Shown piece after piece: positions 54,773-63,971 of a stretch of 64,000 nt of DNA. Position numbers and translations under genes: made by a program. Numbering within the stretch: the stretch's first letter is position 1; each line of letters begins with the position of its first letter. The notes below the pieces were generated by a model. That model saw only the letters and a program-made list of their open reading frames with translations, had not been told where the DNA came from and searched no databases. Origin of the DNA: Teichococcus oryzae (GTDB taxonomy: Bacteria > Pseudomonadota > Alphaproteobacteria > Acetobacterales > Acetobacteraceae); NCBI RefSeq assembly GCF_008386565.1, contig NZ_VUKA01000001.1, forward strand, positions 930,001 through 994,000. The letters are read 5' to 3'.

Positions 54773-55900
54773 CTAGCGCGACGGATGCGGCGGCGGAAAC
54801 CCATGCGCCGGGCGCGGCGGTTCCGCATGGCGCTGCCGCATGCCGTCCAGCGGCCCTTCCACCAGCCAGTCGGCACCCTCGGCCACCGCGAAATCCGGCC
54901 CCAGCGGCGCCTTGCCGGCGCCACCGGGCAGATCCAGCACATAGGTGGGCCAGGCCAGTCCGGTCAGTTGCCCGCGCAGCGCCCGCAGGATGGCGCGGCC
55001 TTCGGCGATCGGCACCTCGAAGCGGGCGGTTCCCGGCGCGCGGTCGAGCTGGTGCAGGTAATAGGGCTTCACCCGTGCGGCCAGCATGGCGCGAAACAGC
55101 GCCTCCAGGGCCTCCGCGCTGTCATTGACGCCGCGCAGCAGCACGCTCTGGCCCAGCAGGACGGTTCCCGCGCGGTTCAGCGCCCGCAGGGCGCTGCGGG
55201 CGGCCGTGCCGAATTCGCGCGCATGGTTGGCATGGACGCACAGGAACAACGCCTTGTCGGTTTCCAGGGCATAGAGCATCTCTGGCGTGATCCGCTCCGG
55301 CGCCGCCACCGGCACGCGGGAATGCAGGCGGATGATGTCCAGATGCGGGATGGCCGAAAGCCGGCGGATGATGTGGCCGAGGCGGCGCGGCGACAGCATC
55401 AGGGGATCGCCCCCCGTCAGCACCGCTTCCCGCACCTGCGGCGTGGCGGCGAACCAGTCGAGCGCGGCCTCCAGCTCCGCTTCGGAAAGCAGGCCGCCAT
55501 CCGGGCCCACCACCTCCCGCCGGAAGCAGAAGCGGCAATAAACCGGGCAGGCCAGCAGGGGCTTGAGCAAGGCGCGATCGGGATAGCGGTGGACCACCCC
55601 CTTCACCGGCGTGAAGGGCACGTCGCTGGTGGGGTCGGAGCGCTCCTGTTCCGCCGTTTCCAGTTCCGCCATGTCGGGGATGTATTGCCGCGCGATGGGG
55701 TCGGCCGGGTCGGCCGGGTCGATCAACCCCTGAACCGTGGGCGAGACGGCGATGGCGTAGCGGGCCGTCAGCCGGTCCAGCTCCGGCTCGGCCCCGGGCG
55801 GCACCAGGCCGGCCCGAACCAGCGCGGCGGGGCTGCGCAAGGTGCGCGCTTCTGCGGCCGGCATTGTGCGTGGCTTGGTATCGGCGGAACCATCGGGCAT
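54773..55900 (-). CDS. epmB: Lysine 2,3-aminomutase-like radical SAM protein (EpmB type)
   Basis: A 375-residue radical-SAM/PLP enzyme. The iron-sulfur motif is CPVYCRFCFRREVVG (CxxxCxxC); the SAM/PLP block includes EAVLTGGDPLMLSPRRLGHI. Length near 375 and divergence from epmA (37 bases apart) indicate EpmB, which makes beta-lysine for elongation factor P rather than a fermentative mutase. ATG 55898-55900 is chosen; the next Met is 12 codons on. efp itself is not in the window. Confidence 0.88.
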   Translation of the reverse strand: MPDGSADTKPRTMPAAEARTLRSPAALVRAGLVPPGAEPELDRLTARYAIAVSPTVQGLIDPADPADPIARQYIPDMAELETAEQERSDPTSDVPFTPVKGVVHRYPDRALLKPLLACPVYCRFCFRREVVGPDGGLLSEAELEAALDWFAATPQVREAVLTGGDPLMLSPRRLGHIIRRLSAIPHLDIIRLHSRVPVAAPERITPEMLYALETDKALFLCVHANHAREFGTAARSALRALNRAGTVLLGQSVLLRGVNDSAEALEALFRAMLAARVKPYYLHQLDRAPGTARFEVPIAEGRAILRALRGQLTGLAWPTYVLDLPGGAGKAPLGPDFAVAEGADWLVEGPLDGMRQRHAEPPRPAHGFPPPHPSR

Positions 55901-55937
55901 GGTCGGGCGCCTTACGCCTGGAAAGCCCGCCGCCGCA

Positions 55938-56996
55938 ATGCCCGATCCCGCAAACCTCCTTCCCGACTGGCATCCGGACAGGCTGGCGGCGCGCCTGCCC
56001 GCTCTGCGCCGCCGCGCCCGGCTGCTGGCCGAGACCCGCGCCTTCTTCACCGGGCGGGGCTACATGGAGGTGGAAACCCCCGCTCTCGTGCCGGCGCCGG
56101 GGATGGAGGTTCATCTCGCTGCCTTCCGCAGTGAGTTCCGGCCGATGCTGGAGGGGGAGGCCATGCCACTCTGGCTGCGCACCTCGCCGGAGCTGGCGAT
56201 CAAGCGGCTGCTGGTGGCGGGTTGCGGCCCGGTCTTCGAGATCGCCCGCGTTTGGCGCAATGGCGAGGTCAGCCCGCGCCACGCGCCCGAATTCACCATG
56301 CTGGAATGGTACCGGCCCGGCGCTTCCCTTTCGGCGCTGATGGATGAAACCGAGGATTACGTCCGCGCCATGCTGCCGCCACGCGTGGCCTCGGCCGGCG
56401 TGGAAACCGACCTGTCCCAGCCTTTCGAGCGGCTGAGCGTGGCCGACGCCTTCCGCCGCCATGCGGGCGGCCTCGACATCCTGGCGACGCTCGGCCCGGA
56501 CGGGCAAGGCGATGCCCATGCCCTGCATGAGGCCGCCGGCGCATCCGGTATCGCGCCCCGGCCGGCGGAAAACTGGGAAGACCTGTTTTTCCGCATCCTG
56601 CTGGAGCGGGTGGAGCCGCAGCTCGGGCGGGACCGGGGCACCTTCCTGACCCATTGGCCGGCCCCGCAGGCGGCGCTGGCCCGGCGCGACCCGGCCGAGC
56701 CGCGCGCCGCCCTGCGCTTCGAGCTGTTCGTGGCCGGCCTCGAACTGGCCAATGCCTTTGACGAACTGACCGACGCGGAGGAGCAGGCGGAGCGCTTCGC
56801 CCGCGACGTCGCCGAGCGGCAGCGGCTTTACGGCGAAGGCTGGCCGGTGGACGCGGATTTCCTGGCGGCACTGCGCCATGGCATGCCGGCCACCTCCGGG
56901 ATCGCCCTCGGCTTCGACCGCCTGGCCATGCTTGCGGCGGGGGCGGCCTCGGTGGCGGACACGCTGTGGCTGGGACGCTGGCCCTATCCGGGGTGA
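55938..56996 (+). CDS. epmA: EF-P lysine lysyltransferase EpmA (GenX/PoxA)
   Basis: A 352-residue paralogue of the class II lysyl-tRNA synthetase catalytic domain without anticodon-binding domain. Motif 2 is FEIARVWRNGEVSPRHAPEF; motif 3 is SGIALGFDRLAMLAAGAASV; the amino-acid pocket includes ETPALVPAPGMEVHL. EpmA attaches (R)-beta-lysine to a conserved lysine of EF-P, helping ribosomes pass polyproline stretches. ATG 55938 begins MPDPANLLPDWHPDRLAARL. Pairing with epmB is functionally coherent. Confidence 0.93.
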   Translation: MPDPANLLPDWHPDRLAARLPALRRRARLLAETRAFFTGRGYMEVETPALVPAPGMEVHLAAFRSEFRPMLEGEAMPLWLRTSPELAIKRLLVAGCGPVFEIARVWRNGEVSPRHAPEFTMLEWYRPGASLSALMDETEDYVRAMLPPRVASAGVETDLSQPFERLSVADAFRRHAGGLDILATLGPDGQGDAHALHEAAGASGIAPRPAENWEDLFFRILLERVEPQLGRDRGTFLTHWPAPQAALARRDPAEPRAALRFELFVAGLELANAFDELTDAEEQAERFARDVAERQRLYGEGWPVDADFLAALRHGMPATSGIALGFDRLAMLAAGAASVADTLWLGRWPYPG

Positions 56997-57006
56997 ATGC
57001 CGGGCG

Positions 57007-57753
57007 TCAGACCCGTTCCGGCTCCGCTTCCGTTGTTTCAAGCAGGCGCCACATCCCGCCGGTCAGGATCTCGCTGGGGCGGAAGCGCGCCTTGTAGGCC
57101 ATCTTCCGGCTCTGCGGCACCCAATAGCCGAGATAGACATAGGGCAGGCCCATCTCGACCGCCCGCTGCACAAGCCACAACACCGCGAAAGTGCCGAGGG
57201 AGCGCTTTTCCAGCGCCGGATCGAAAAAGGAATACACCGCCGAAAGCCCGTCGCTGAGCCAGTCCGTCAGGCAGCCGCCGAGCAACTGGCCGGACGTGTC
57301 GCGGAACTCGATCAGCCCGGTGGTGATCGGCGTGTCCTCGACCATGGCGCGGTAATCGTAGAAACCCATCGCCGCCATGTCGCCATCCTGGTGCCGTGCC
57401 CGCTGATAGGCCTGGAACAGGGTGAACTGCTCCGCCGTGGCGCGCGCCGGAGCGGCGGTGCCGATCAGCCCGGCATTGCTGCGCAGGATGCGGCGCTGGG
57501 TGCGGTCGGGGGTGAAGCGCGCCGCATCGATGCGGATCGGGATGCAGGACTGGCAGCCGGCGCAAACCGGCGAATAGGCGATGTTGTGGCTGCGGCGGAA
57601 GCCGGCGCGGGACAGGCGGTCATGCAGCGTCTCGGCCTCGGGGCCGGTCAGCTCGGTCACCACCTTCCGCTCCATGCGCCCAGCCAGATAAGGGCAGGGC
57701 AGCGGAGCGGTGGTGTAGAAGAAGTGCGGGCGCTTGGCCGATCGGTGCAGCAT
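57007..57753 (-). CDS. bpt: Aspartate/glutamate leucyltransferase (Bpt), arginyltransferase family
   Basis: A 248-residue aminoacyl-tRNA-protein transferase that adds Leu to N-terminal Asp/Glu, marking proteins for ClpS/ClpAP. The N-terminal part has HFFYTTAPLPCPYLAGRMER and the cysteine motif YSPVCAGCQSCIPIRI; the C-terminal acyltransferase fold has VYSFFDPALEKRSLGTFAVL and YVYLGYWVPQSRKMAYKARF. ATG 57751-57753 is chosen; a perfect hairpin precedes it by 16 bases. It is convergent with epmA, 10 bases apart. Confidence 0.94.
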   Translation of the reverse strand: MLHRSAKRPHFFYTTAPLPCPYLAGRMERKVVTELTGPEAETLHDRLSRAGFRRSHNIAYSPVCAGCQSCIPIRIDAARFTPDRTQRRILRSNAGLIGTAAPARATAEQFTLFQAYQRARHQDGDMAAMGFYDYRAMVEDTPITTGLIEFRDTSGQLLGGCLTDWLSDGLSAVYSFFDPALEKRSLGTFAVLWLVQRAVEMGLPYVYLGYWVPQSRKMAYKARFRPSEILTGGMWRLLETTEAEPERV

Positions 57754-57769
57754 GTTTCCGTTATCTTCC

Positions 57770-57789
57770 GCATCCGGGAACCCGGATGC
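57770..57789 (-). promoter_or_regulatory. Perfect 8-bp hairpin in the bpt leader
   Basis: GCATCCGG (57770-57777) pairs with CCGGATGC (57782-57789) around GAAC. On the minus strand it sits between the acylase stop (57813) and the bpt start (57753), ending 16 bases before the ATG. No T-run follows, so it may affect translation or RNA stability rather than end transcription. Confidence 0.45.
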
Positions 57790-57812
57790 AACAGCCGGAT
57801 GGCGGTTTGTTT

Positions 57813-60236
57813 TCAGCCGCCTGCCGGGGAAAGAACAAGCCGGTGCCCGCGATCGGCCGGAACGCTGCCCAGGGGCAGCAGGGCGTTGCCCGCCGCTCCC
57901 TCCGGCGCCGCCCCGGCCCAGCGCCGCAGCTGGTCGCCCCAATGGCGGGACAGGGGGTGGCCGGACTGGCCGGTGGCGATCACTGCCCAGGCGCCTTCCG
58001 GCGTGGACAGGTCGAAAACGGCCCGCAGCCCGGCGCCCTGGACATGGGTGAACTGGTCGCCGGAACCCCGCATGCCGCCGCGGCTCACCGTCTGGTCATC
58101 GCCCACCGTGGGCACGGCCAGGGCGGTGAGATCGCCCAGCACCGGCAGGAAGCGCAGCATCGGATGCTCGAACCGGGCCTGGTGCGCCTTCCCCCACCGC
58201 CAGGCGGAAGGATCGGCGCCGAAGCGGGCGGACAAGGCCGTCACCGCCTCCCGCAGCGCCTGCCCGGCCAGCACCGCGCAGGCGCCGCCCGGGGCGAAGG
58301 GTGGCGCGGCATCTTCCCCCGCCGCGCGGGGGCGGCACCAATGGGCGCCGCGGCCATCGGGATGCAGCACGAAGCGCAGGAATTCCGGCGTGGCGCCCCA
58401 GGCGCCTTCCGGCACGCCGCCATGCGCCAGGGCCAGCTGGGCGGCGCGCGGCCACCAGGCATTGAAGATCAGGGGCTGGGGCCGGTCCACCGCCATGGCG
58501 CCATCCCAGGCCAGCAACAGGTCGCGTGCCGTGCCGGCGGCGCCTTCCGGCCGGGGCAGGGCGCGCAGCAGCGGCAGCATCTCCCGCGCGAACAGGCTGA
58601 CGGCGTCGTGCTGCATGGCCGCCAGATCCTCGGGCGCGTGGCGCGGCGCCGCGGAGAGCAGGTCCTGGATGCGGGCGAAACGCCAGTCGCCGAACCAGTC
58701 GCGGCCCAGGAAAGGCTCGGCCCCGGCGGGCTGGACGCGGTTGTTGGCATTGGCCAGCACACCCGAGGGCGGGGCTTCCCGGTGCGGAAGCGCGTCGAAC
58801 GGAACAAAGCCATTCCAGTCATGGCTGCCATCCCAGCCCGGCGCGGGCACCGAGCCATCGCCCGCCCGGCGCAGCGGCGCGCGGCCGGTCAGGAACATGC
58901 CGATCCCGCCCGCGTCATCCGCCACCATCAGGTTCTGCGGCGGGGAAGTGATGCGGGATGCGGCCTGCAGCGCCTCGGCGAGCGAGGTCGCGCGGTTCAG
59001 CGCCAGGAGGCCATCGGCGGCGCTGTCCCCCGGCGCGAGATTGGCCATGGAAACGGCCAGCACCGTGCCCCCTGCCAGGCCGACGGCGCCTTCCGCCAGG
59101 TCGCTGACCACCGGGCCATGCCGGGTTTCGCGCACGGACAGCACTTCCGGCTCCCGGCCCCGGATGGCGATGCGCTCCTCCCGCGCCGTGAAGGGCCGCG
59201 GGCCGTCCGGCGTTTCATAGCCGCCATCGGCGAGCCGCTCGACAAACACATCCTGGGTGTCGGAATGAGTTGTGGTGAAGCCCCAGGCCAGCTTTTCATT
59301 GCGGCCGATGACCATGAACGGCACGCCGGGAGAGGTGGCGCCGGCGCGGAACCGCCCACCCGGCAATTCGATGCGCGCCAGGTACCACAGGATGGGCGCG
59401 TTGAAGCCGAGATGCGGATCGGATGCCAGCAGGGCCGCGCCGGTCGTGGAGCGGCCGGGCGCCACCGCCCAGGCGTTGGACGCGGTTTCGGGCAGCGGCG
59501 CCTCGGGGAAGCGTGGCAGGGCGGCGGCGAGGCGCGACAGGCGATCCACATCCAGCGCGGCGCGGCGGTCCGGCTCGCCGGCGCTGTCATCCGCGGGCCA
59601 CAACTCCGCCAGCCGTTCCGGCGGCAGGATGGCGGCGAGGCGCGCCCGGTCCAGCTCCGTGCGCCAGTTGCCCGAAAGCCAGAGTCCCATGGTCTTGGCC
59701 CAGAGCAGCGCGTCCGAGGCACGCCACGGCTCCGGCGCGCCGAGGGCGAGGAATTCAGGGGCCGCCAGCCGCCCCTTCGCGTCGATCCAGGCATTCACGC
59801 CGCCGGCATAGGCTTCCATGATGTCGCGCGTGGCGGCTGGCAGGGCGGCGAAGTCGGCCTCGGCCCGCCGTGCCAGCCCGAGCGTGCGGCTGAAGCGGTC
59901 GAGCCGCAGCGCCGCGGGACCGGCGATCTCGGCCAGGCGGCCGGAAGCGTTGCGCCGCATCAGCTCCATCTGGAACATGCGGTCCCGCGCATGCAGCCAT
60001 CCTAGGGCGATGATGGCGTCGCGCTCGGATTCGGCGGTGATGCGGGGGATGCCATGCGCGTCCTCCAGCACTGTCACGGGTGCGGACAGGCCCGGCAGGC
60101 GGATATTTCCTTCGCGCGGCGGCAAGGTGGCCCAAAGCAGCGCGCCTCCGCCGCCCAGGGCCAGCGGAACAAGGATGGCGGCCGTGACCAGGCCGCGCCG
60201 GAAGAACCGGCGCAGCCGGCCAGGGCGTCGTTGCAT
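57813..60236 (-). CDS. Penicillin acylase family Ntn-hydrolase
   Basis: An 807-residue precursor. A membrane or signal helix (about 14-36, GLVTAAILVPLALGGGGALL) targets it to the periplasm. The alpha-chain start VTVLEDAHGIPRITAESERD and the beta-chain nucleophile Ser in ETASNAWAVAPGRSTTGAAL are diagnostic; cleavage should occur before that Ser. Other family blocks are SDPHLGFNAPILWYLARIEL and NANNRVQPAG. Members hydrolyse beta-lactam side chains or acyl-homoserine lactones; the natural substrate here is unknown. Confidence 0.9.
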   Translation of the reverse strand: MQRRPGRLRRFFRRGLVTAAILVPLALGGGGALLWATLPPREGNIRLPGLSAPVTVLEDAHGIPRITAESERDAIIALGWLHARDRMFQMELMRRNASGRLAEIAGPAALRLDRFSRTLGLARRAEADFAALPAATRDIMEAYAGGVNAWIDAKGRLAAPEFLALGAPEPWRASDALLWAKTMGLWLSGNWRTELDRARLAAILPPERLAELWPADDSAGEPDRRAALDVDRLSRLAAALPRFPEAPLPETASNAWAVAPGRSTTGAALLASDPHLGFNAPILWYLARIELPGGRFRAGATSPGVPFMVIGRNEKLAWGFTTTHSDTQDVFVERLADGGYETPDGPRPFTAREERIAIRGREPEVLSVRETRHGPVVSDLAEGAVGLAGGTVLAVSMANLAPGDSAADGLLALNRATSLAEALQAASRITSPPQNLMVADDAGGIGMFLTGRAPLRRAGDGSVPAPGWDGSHDWNGFVPFDALPHREAPPSGVLANANNRVQPAGAEPFLGRDWFGDWRFARIQDLLSAAPRHAPEDLAAMQHDAVSLFAREMLPLLRALPRPEGAAGTARDLLLAWDGAMAVDRPQPLIFNAWWPRAAQLALAHGGVPEGAWGATPEFLRFVLHPDGRGAHWCRPRAAGEDAAPPFAPGGACAVLAGQALREAVTALSARFGADPSAWRWGKAHQARFEHPMLRFLPVLGDLTALAVPTVGDDQTVSRGGMRGSGDQFTHVQGAGLRAVFDLSTPEGAWAVIATGQSGHPLSRHWGDQLRRWAGAAPEGAAGNALLPLGSVPADRGHRLVLSPAGG

Positions 60237-60299
60237 GACACACGATGTAGGACGGTTTCCGGGATGACGCAGCCCCGGCCGTGTTAAATGCCGCTTGCG

Positions 60300-60668
60300 A
60301 TGAAAGATCCCATGACCCGGCAGGCCGCCGAGGCCCGCGGCCGCCATGCCGAGGACCGCGTGGCCGCGCGGCTGGAAGCCGGCGGCTGGTCCATCCTGGC
60401 GCGCCGCTTCCGCAACCAGGGCGGCGAGATCGACCTGGTGGCCGAGCGGGAAGGGCTGCTGGCCTTTGTTGAGGTGAAGGCCCGCGCCGCCCTGGCGGAG
60501 GCGGCCTTTTCCGTGACCCCACGCCAGCAGGCGCGGCTGCTGGCCGGCGCCGAGGCCTGGATGGCGGCGAATCCCGGCCATGGCGTGGAGGGTGTCCGCT
60601 TCGACGTGGTGCTGGTGGACGGGCAGGGGCGGATGCGGCGCATCATCGACGCGATCCGCGCCGGATGA
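60300..60668 (+). CDS. YraN family (UPF0102) protein
   Basis: A 122-residue protein of the restriction-endonuclease-like fold. The family signature is ARGRHAEDRVAARLEAGGWS, then GGEIDLVAEREGLLAFVEVK, with the Glu-Asp and Glu-x-Lys typical of PD-(D/E)xK enzymes. The in-vivo role is unclear; nuclease or DNA-uptake functions have been suggested for relatives. Starts at 60288, 60300 and 60312 are possible. It is divergent from the acylase gene (63-base gap). Confidence 0.9.
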   Translation: MKDPMTRQAAEARGRHAEDRVAARLEAGGWSILARRFRNQGGEIDLVAEREGLLAFVEVKARAALAEAAFSVTPRQQARLLAGAEAWMAANPGHGVEGVRFDVVLVDGQGRMRRIIDAIRAG

Positions 60669-60671
60669 GCC

Positions 60672-61067
60672 TCAGCCTCCGGATGGCCGGTGCTGGTACC
60701 GCAGCGGCACGCCAAGGGTGACGTAGCCACCATCCAACAGGAAGGGCGGCGGCGCGGCGAAGGGCGCGGCCCGCAGCACCGTGGTCAGGGCGGCCGCATC
60801 CAGCAATGGCTCGCCCGAGGATTGGCGGATCTTCGGCGTGTAGGGCTGTCCGTTCCGGTCCAGCGTCAGGTCCAGCACCACCGTGCCTTGCGGCATGATG
60901 GCCGGGCTGCGCGGGTCGCGCGGGTAGTACCGGCTGGCTTCCAGCTTGCGGCTGACGCCGGCCAGCCAGGCCGCCCGCTCCGTCCGTTGTTCCGGGGTCA
61001 GGTCGCGTGGCCCGGTGGCGCAGCCGGCCAGGGCAAGGCAGCAGAGCAGCAAGGCGCGGCGCATCAT
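60672..61067 (-). CDS. Lipoprotein with TonB/TolA C-terminal-like domain
   Basis: A 131-residue predicted lipoprotein. The lipobox is LCCLALAGCATG (Cys near residue 17). The C-terminal ~90 residues resemble a TonB C-terminal domain: LEASRYYPRDPRSPAIMPQG, VVLDLTLDRNGQPYTPKIRQ and the end YVTLGVPLRYQ. Without an N-terminal membrane anchor it is unlikely to transmit motor force; it may be a small periplasmic partner protein. It is convergent with yraN, 3 bases apart, and downstream of acpS. Confidence 0.75.
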   Translation of the reverse strand: MMRRALLLCCLALAGCATGPRDLTPEQRTERAAWLAGVSRKLEASRYYPRDPRSPAIMPQGTVVLDLTLDRNGQPYTPKIRQSSGEPLLDAAALTTVLRAAPFAAPPPFLLDGGYVTLGVPLRYQHRPSGG

Positions 61068-61161
61068 GACCTCGGAACAATCGGGGCGCATTATGGCGAA
61101 GCTTCCGTCGCCGTGGAAGGTTCGTTGCGCCGCTGCCGCCAGGTCGCGCCCGTAGGCCGGC

Positions 61162-61575
61162 TCAAACGGGGGCGATGCGAACCCCGGCGATGATCACCAC
61201 CGCCTGCGCATAGGGATATTCGTCGGTCATGGTCAGGGTGATCTGCGCCGCGTGGCCGGCCGGGGTAATGGCATCCAGCCGCTTGGCCGCCCCGCCGGTC
61301 AGCCGCAGGGAGGGCTGGCCGCTGGACAGGTTCACCACGCCAAGGTCGCGCCAGAACACCCCGGCGCGAAAGCCGGTGCCGAGCGCCTTGGAGGCGGCCT
61401 CCTTGGCGGCGAAGCGCTTGGCATAGGTCGCGGCGCGCAGCTTCTCCGTGCGGCTGTCCGCCTTGCGCCGCTCGGCGGCGGTGAAGATGCGCTCCAGGAA
61501 GCGGTCGCCATAGCGCTCGATCGAGCGCTCGATGCGGCGGATGTCCACGATGTCGTTGCCGAGGCCGATGATCAT
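61162..61575 (-). CDS. acpS: Holo-[acyl-carrier-protein] synthase
   Basis: A 137-residue phosphopantetheinyl transferase that activates apo-ACP from CoA. Metal and active-site residues are in [20 protein letters not shown] (Asp8) and [20 protein letters not shown] (Glu of the KEAxxKA motif). It starts 49 bases after the rel/spoT stop on the same strand. The lepB-rnc-era-recO block that often follows acpS lies some 7.5 kb away here, so that arrangement has been split. Confidence 0.95.
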   Translation of the reverse strand: MIIGLGNDIVDIRRIERSIERYGDRFLERIFTAAERRKADSRTEKLRAATYAKRFAAKEAASKALGTGFRAGVFWRDLGVVNLSSGQPSLRLTGGAAKRLDAITPAGHAAQITLTMTDEYPYAQAVVIIAGVRIAPV

Positions 61576-61624
61576 GCCGCAGCCCTAGCCTCCGCCCTGG
61601 CCGGTGTCACCCCCGCCGGCTCCC

Positions 61625-63910
61625 TCATCCCTTCGACCGCTCGACCTGGATGATGCCGGGGCAGGCGCGCAAGGCGGCGACCACGTTGGACAGGTGCCGC
61701 AGGTCGGAAACCTCCAGGTCCACCACCACCTCGGCGAAATCCGGGGCGCGATGGGCGAAGCGGAGATTGTGCAGCTTGCCGTTCTGCTTGGCGATGGCGA
61801 CGGTCATCGCCGCGATCGCCGCATCCTCGTTGCTGGTCACCACGTCCAGCCGCCCAAGATGCGCGCCGCCTGAGCCGGCCTCATAATCCCAGTCGATATC
61901 GAGGAAGCGTTCCGGCGTCGCCGCCAGGGCTTCCAGGTTGTGGCAGTCATGCTTGTGGACCGTGACGCCCTTGCCGGTGGAAACGATGCCGACGATGCGG
62001 TCCCCCGGCACCGGGTGGCAGCAGCCGGCGAACTGCACGGCCATGCCGGCGACCAGGCCGGTGATGCCATGGCTCGCTTCCCGCCGCCGCTCGGTCCGCA
62101 CCACCGTGGAGCCCGGCTTGCCGCGGGCGCGGGCCAGCGGCAGGTGGTCCATCGGCCGAGGCGGGCCGCGCAGTTCCGGGATGGCGGCGTGCAGCACTTC
62201 GCGCGCGCCGATATTGCCATTGCCGACGGCGACGCAGAGATCCTCGAAGGAATTGTATTTCAGCGGCTTCAGCGCCGGTTCTACCAGCTTCTCGGCGAAG
62301 TCGATGCCTTCCTGGCGGAAGGCGCGGGCGATGGCGCTGCGGCCGGTTTCGCCGAATTCGGAGCGCTGCCGGGCCATGACGAAGCGCTTGATGCGCGCCT
62401 TGGCCTTGCCGGTGACCACGAAGCGTTCCCAGGCCGGGTTGGGCGTGCCGCCGCGCGCCGTGATGATCTCGACCTGGTCGCCATTCTCGAGCTGGTGGCG
62501 CAGTGGCACGATGCGGCCATTGATCTTGGCGCCGACGCAGGCATCGCCCACCTGGCTGTGCACCTGATAGGCGAAGTCGATCGGCGTCGCGCCGCGCGGC
62601 AGGGCGATCAGGTCGCCCTTGGGCGTGAAGCAGAACACCTGGTCCTGGTGCAGGGCGAGCTTGGTGTGCTCCAGGAAGTCCTGCGGCTCGGCGGCCGTTT
62701 CCAGGATCTCCAGCAATTCCTTTACCCAGGGATAGCGGCGCTGCTTCGGCACCTCGGCGCCGGGATTGCCGCCCTGCTTGTACATCCAGTGCGCGGCGAC
62801 GCCGTATTCGGCGATCTCGTGCATGTCGGGGGTGCGGATCTGCACCTCGATCTTGGCGTTGCGGCGCTCCGGCACGGTGACGCCGGTGTGCAGGGACTGG
62901 TAGCCGTTGGGCTTCGGGGTGGAGATGTAGTCCTTGAAGCGGCCCGGCACCACGCGATAGCTGGAATGGATGGCGCCCAGCGTCGCGTAGCAATTCGCCT
63001 TGTCGGTGGTGACGATGCGGAAGGCCATGATGTCCGAGAGCTGCTCGAACTCCACCTTCTTCTCGTGCATCTTCATCCAGATGGAATAGGGCGACTTTTC
63101 GCGCCCCGTGACCTCCAGGATGGGAATGCCGGCTTCCGAGAGGTTCGCCCTCAGATCCGCGGAAATCTCGTCGATCAGGTCGGCGCCCTGGCCGCGCAGG
63201 AAGGCGAGGCGGGCGGTGATGGTCTGGTAGGCATCCGGCTGCAACTCGCGGAAGGACAGCGATTGCAATTCGGTCTTCACCGCATCCATGCCGATGCGCT
63301 GCGCCAGCGGGGCGTAGATCTCCATCGTCTCGCGGGCGATGCGGGCGCGGCTTTCCGGCTTCGGCTTGAAATGCAGCGTCCGCATGTTGTGCAGCCGGTC
63401 CGCGAGCTTCACCAGCAGCACGCGGATGTCCTCGCTCATGGCGAGGACCAGCTTGCGGAAATTCTCGGCCTGCTTGGTGCGCTCCGACTGCAGCTCCAGC
63501 CGGGTCAGCTTGGTGACGCCATCCACCAGTCGCGCAATGTCGCCACCGAAGCGGCGTTCCAGCTCGGCCAGGCTGTAGGTGGTGTCCTCCACCACGTCAT
63601 GCAGCAGGGCGGTGGCGATGGTCGCGGTGTCGAGGCGGTAGCCGGCGAGGATGCCGGCGACGGCCAGCGGATGGGTGATGTAGGGCTCGCCATTCTCCCG
63701 CGACTGGGAGGCATGGGCGGTGGCGGCGATGTTGTAGGCCGCCTCGATCAGCGCCTTGTCGGCGCGCGGGTCATAGGCGGCGACCCGCCGGGCGAGTTCC
63801 GTGCCCGGTGTCTCGATGACGGGAGGGTCGCTGACCGGCGCCCCGGCCAGGGCCGCCGCCGGGGGATGGTGGGGCGCGGCGGCGCCGACCGCCGCGTCAG
63901 GCGCCTGCAT
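61625..63910 (-). CDS. Bifunctional (p)ppGpp synthase/hydrolase (Rel/SpoT)
   Basis: A 761-residue Rel/SpoT enzyme. The HD hydrolase (about 60-215) has ALLHDVVEDTTYSLAELERR; the synthetase (about 250-390) has RFKDYISTPKPNGYQSLHTG, with the RxKD charge pattern of bifunctional enzymes; TGS (GDLIALPRGATPIDFAYQ) and ACT domains follow. It sets alarmone levels in starvation. ATG 63910 is chosen; a TTG 12 codons upstream and a proline/alanine-rich first 45 residues make the exact start uncertain. Confidence 0.95.
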   Translation of the reverse strand: MQAPDAAVGAAAPHHPPAAALAGAPVSDPPVIETPGTELARRVAAYDPRADKALIEAAYNIAATAHASQSRENGEPYITHPLAVAGILAGYRLDTATIATALLHDVVEDTTYSLAELERRFGGDIARLVDGVTKLTRLELQSERTKQAENFRKLVLAMSEDIRVLLVKLADRLHNMRTLHFKPKPESRARIARETMEIYAPLAQRIGMDAVKTELQSLSFRELQPDAYQTITARLAFLRGQGADLIDEISADLRANLSEAGIPILEVTGREKSPYSIWMKMHEKKVEFEQLSDIMAFRIVTTDKANCYATLGAIHSSYRVVPGRFKDYISTPKPNGYQSLHTGVTVPERRNAKIEVQIRTPDMHEIAEYGVAAHWMYKQGGNPGAEVPKQRRYPWVKELLEILETAAEPQDFLEHTKLALHQDQVFCFTPKGDLIALPRGATPIDFAYQVHSQVGDACVGAKINGRIVPLRHQLENGDQVEIITARGGTPNPAWERFVVTGKAKARIKRFVMARQRSEFGETGRSAIARAFRQEGIDFAEKLVEPALKPLKYNSFEDLCVAVGNGNIGAREVLHAAIPELRGPPRPMDHLPLARARGKPGSTVVRTERRREASHGITGLVAGMAVQFAGCCHPVPGDRIVGIVSTGKGVTVHKHDCHNLEALAATPERFLDIDWDYEAGSGGAHLGRLDVVTSNEDAAIAAMTVAIAKQNGKLHNLRFAHRAPDFAEVVVDLEVSDLRHLSNVVAALRACPGIIQVERSKG

Positions 63911-63971
63911 AACGGGGAAAAGGTCGATCCTGGCGCCGGTTTTCAAGCGCGCCCCGTCACGGGCGATCGGT

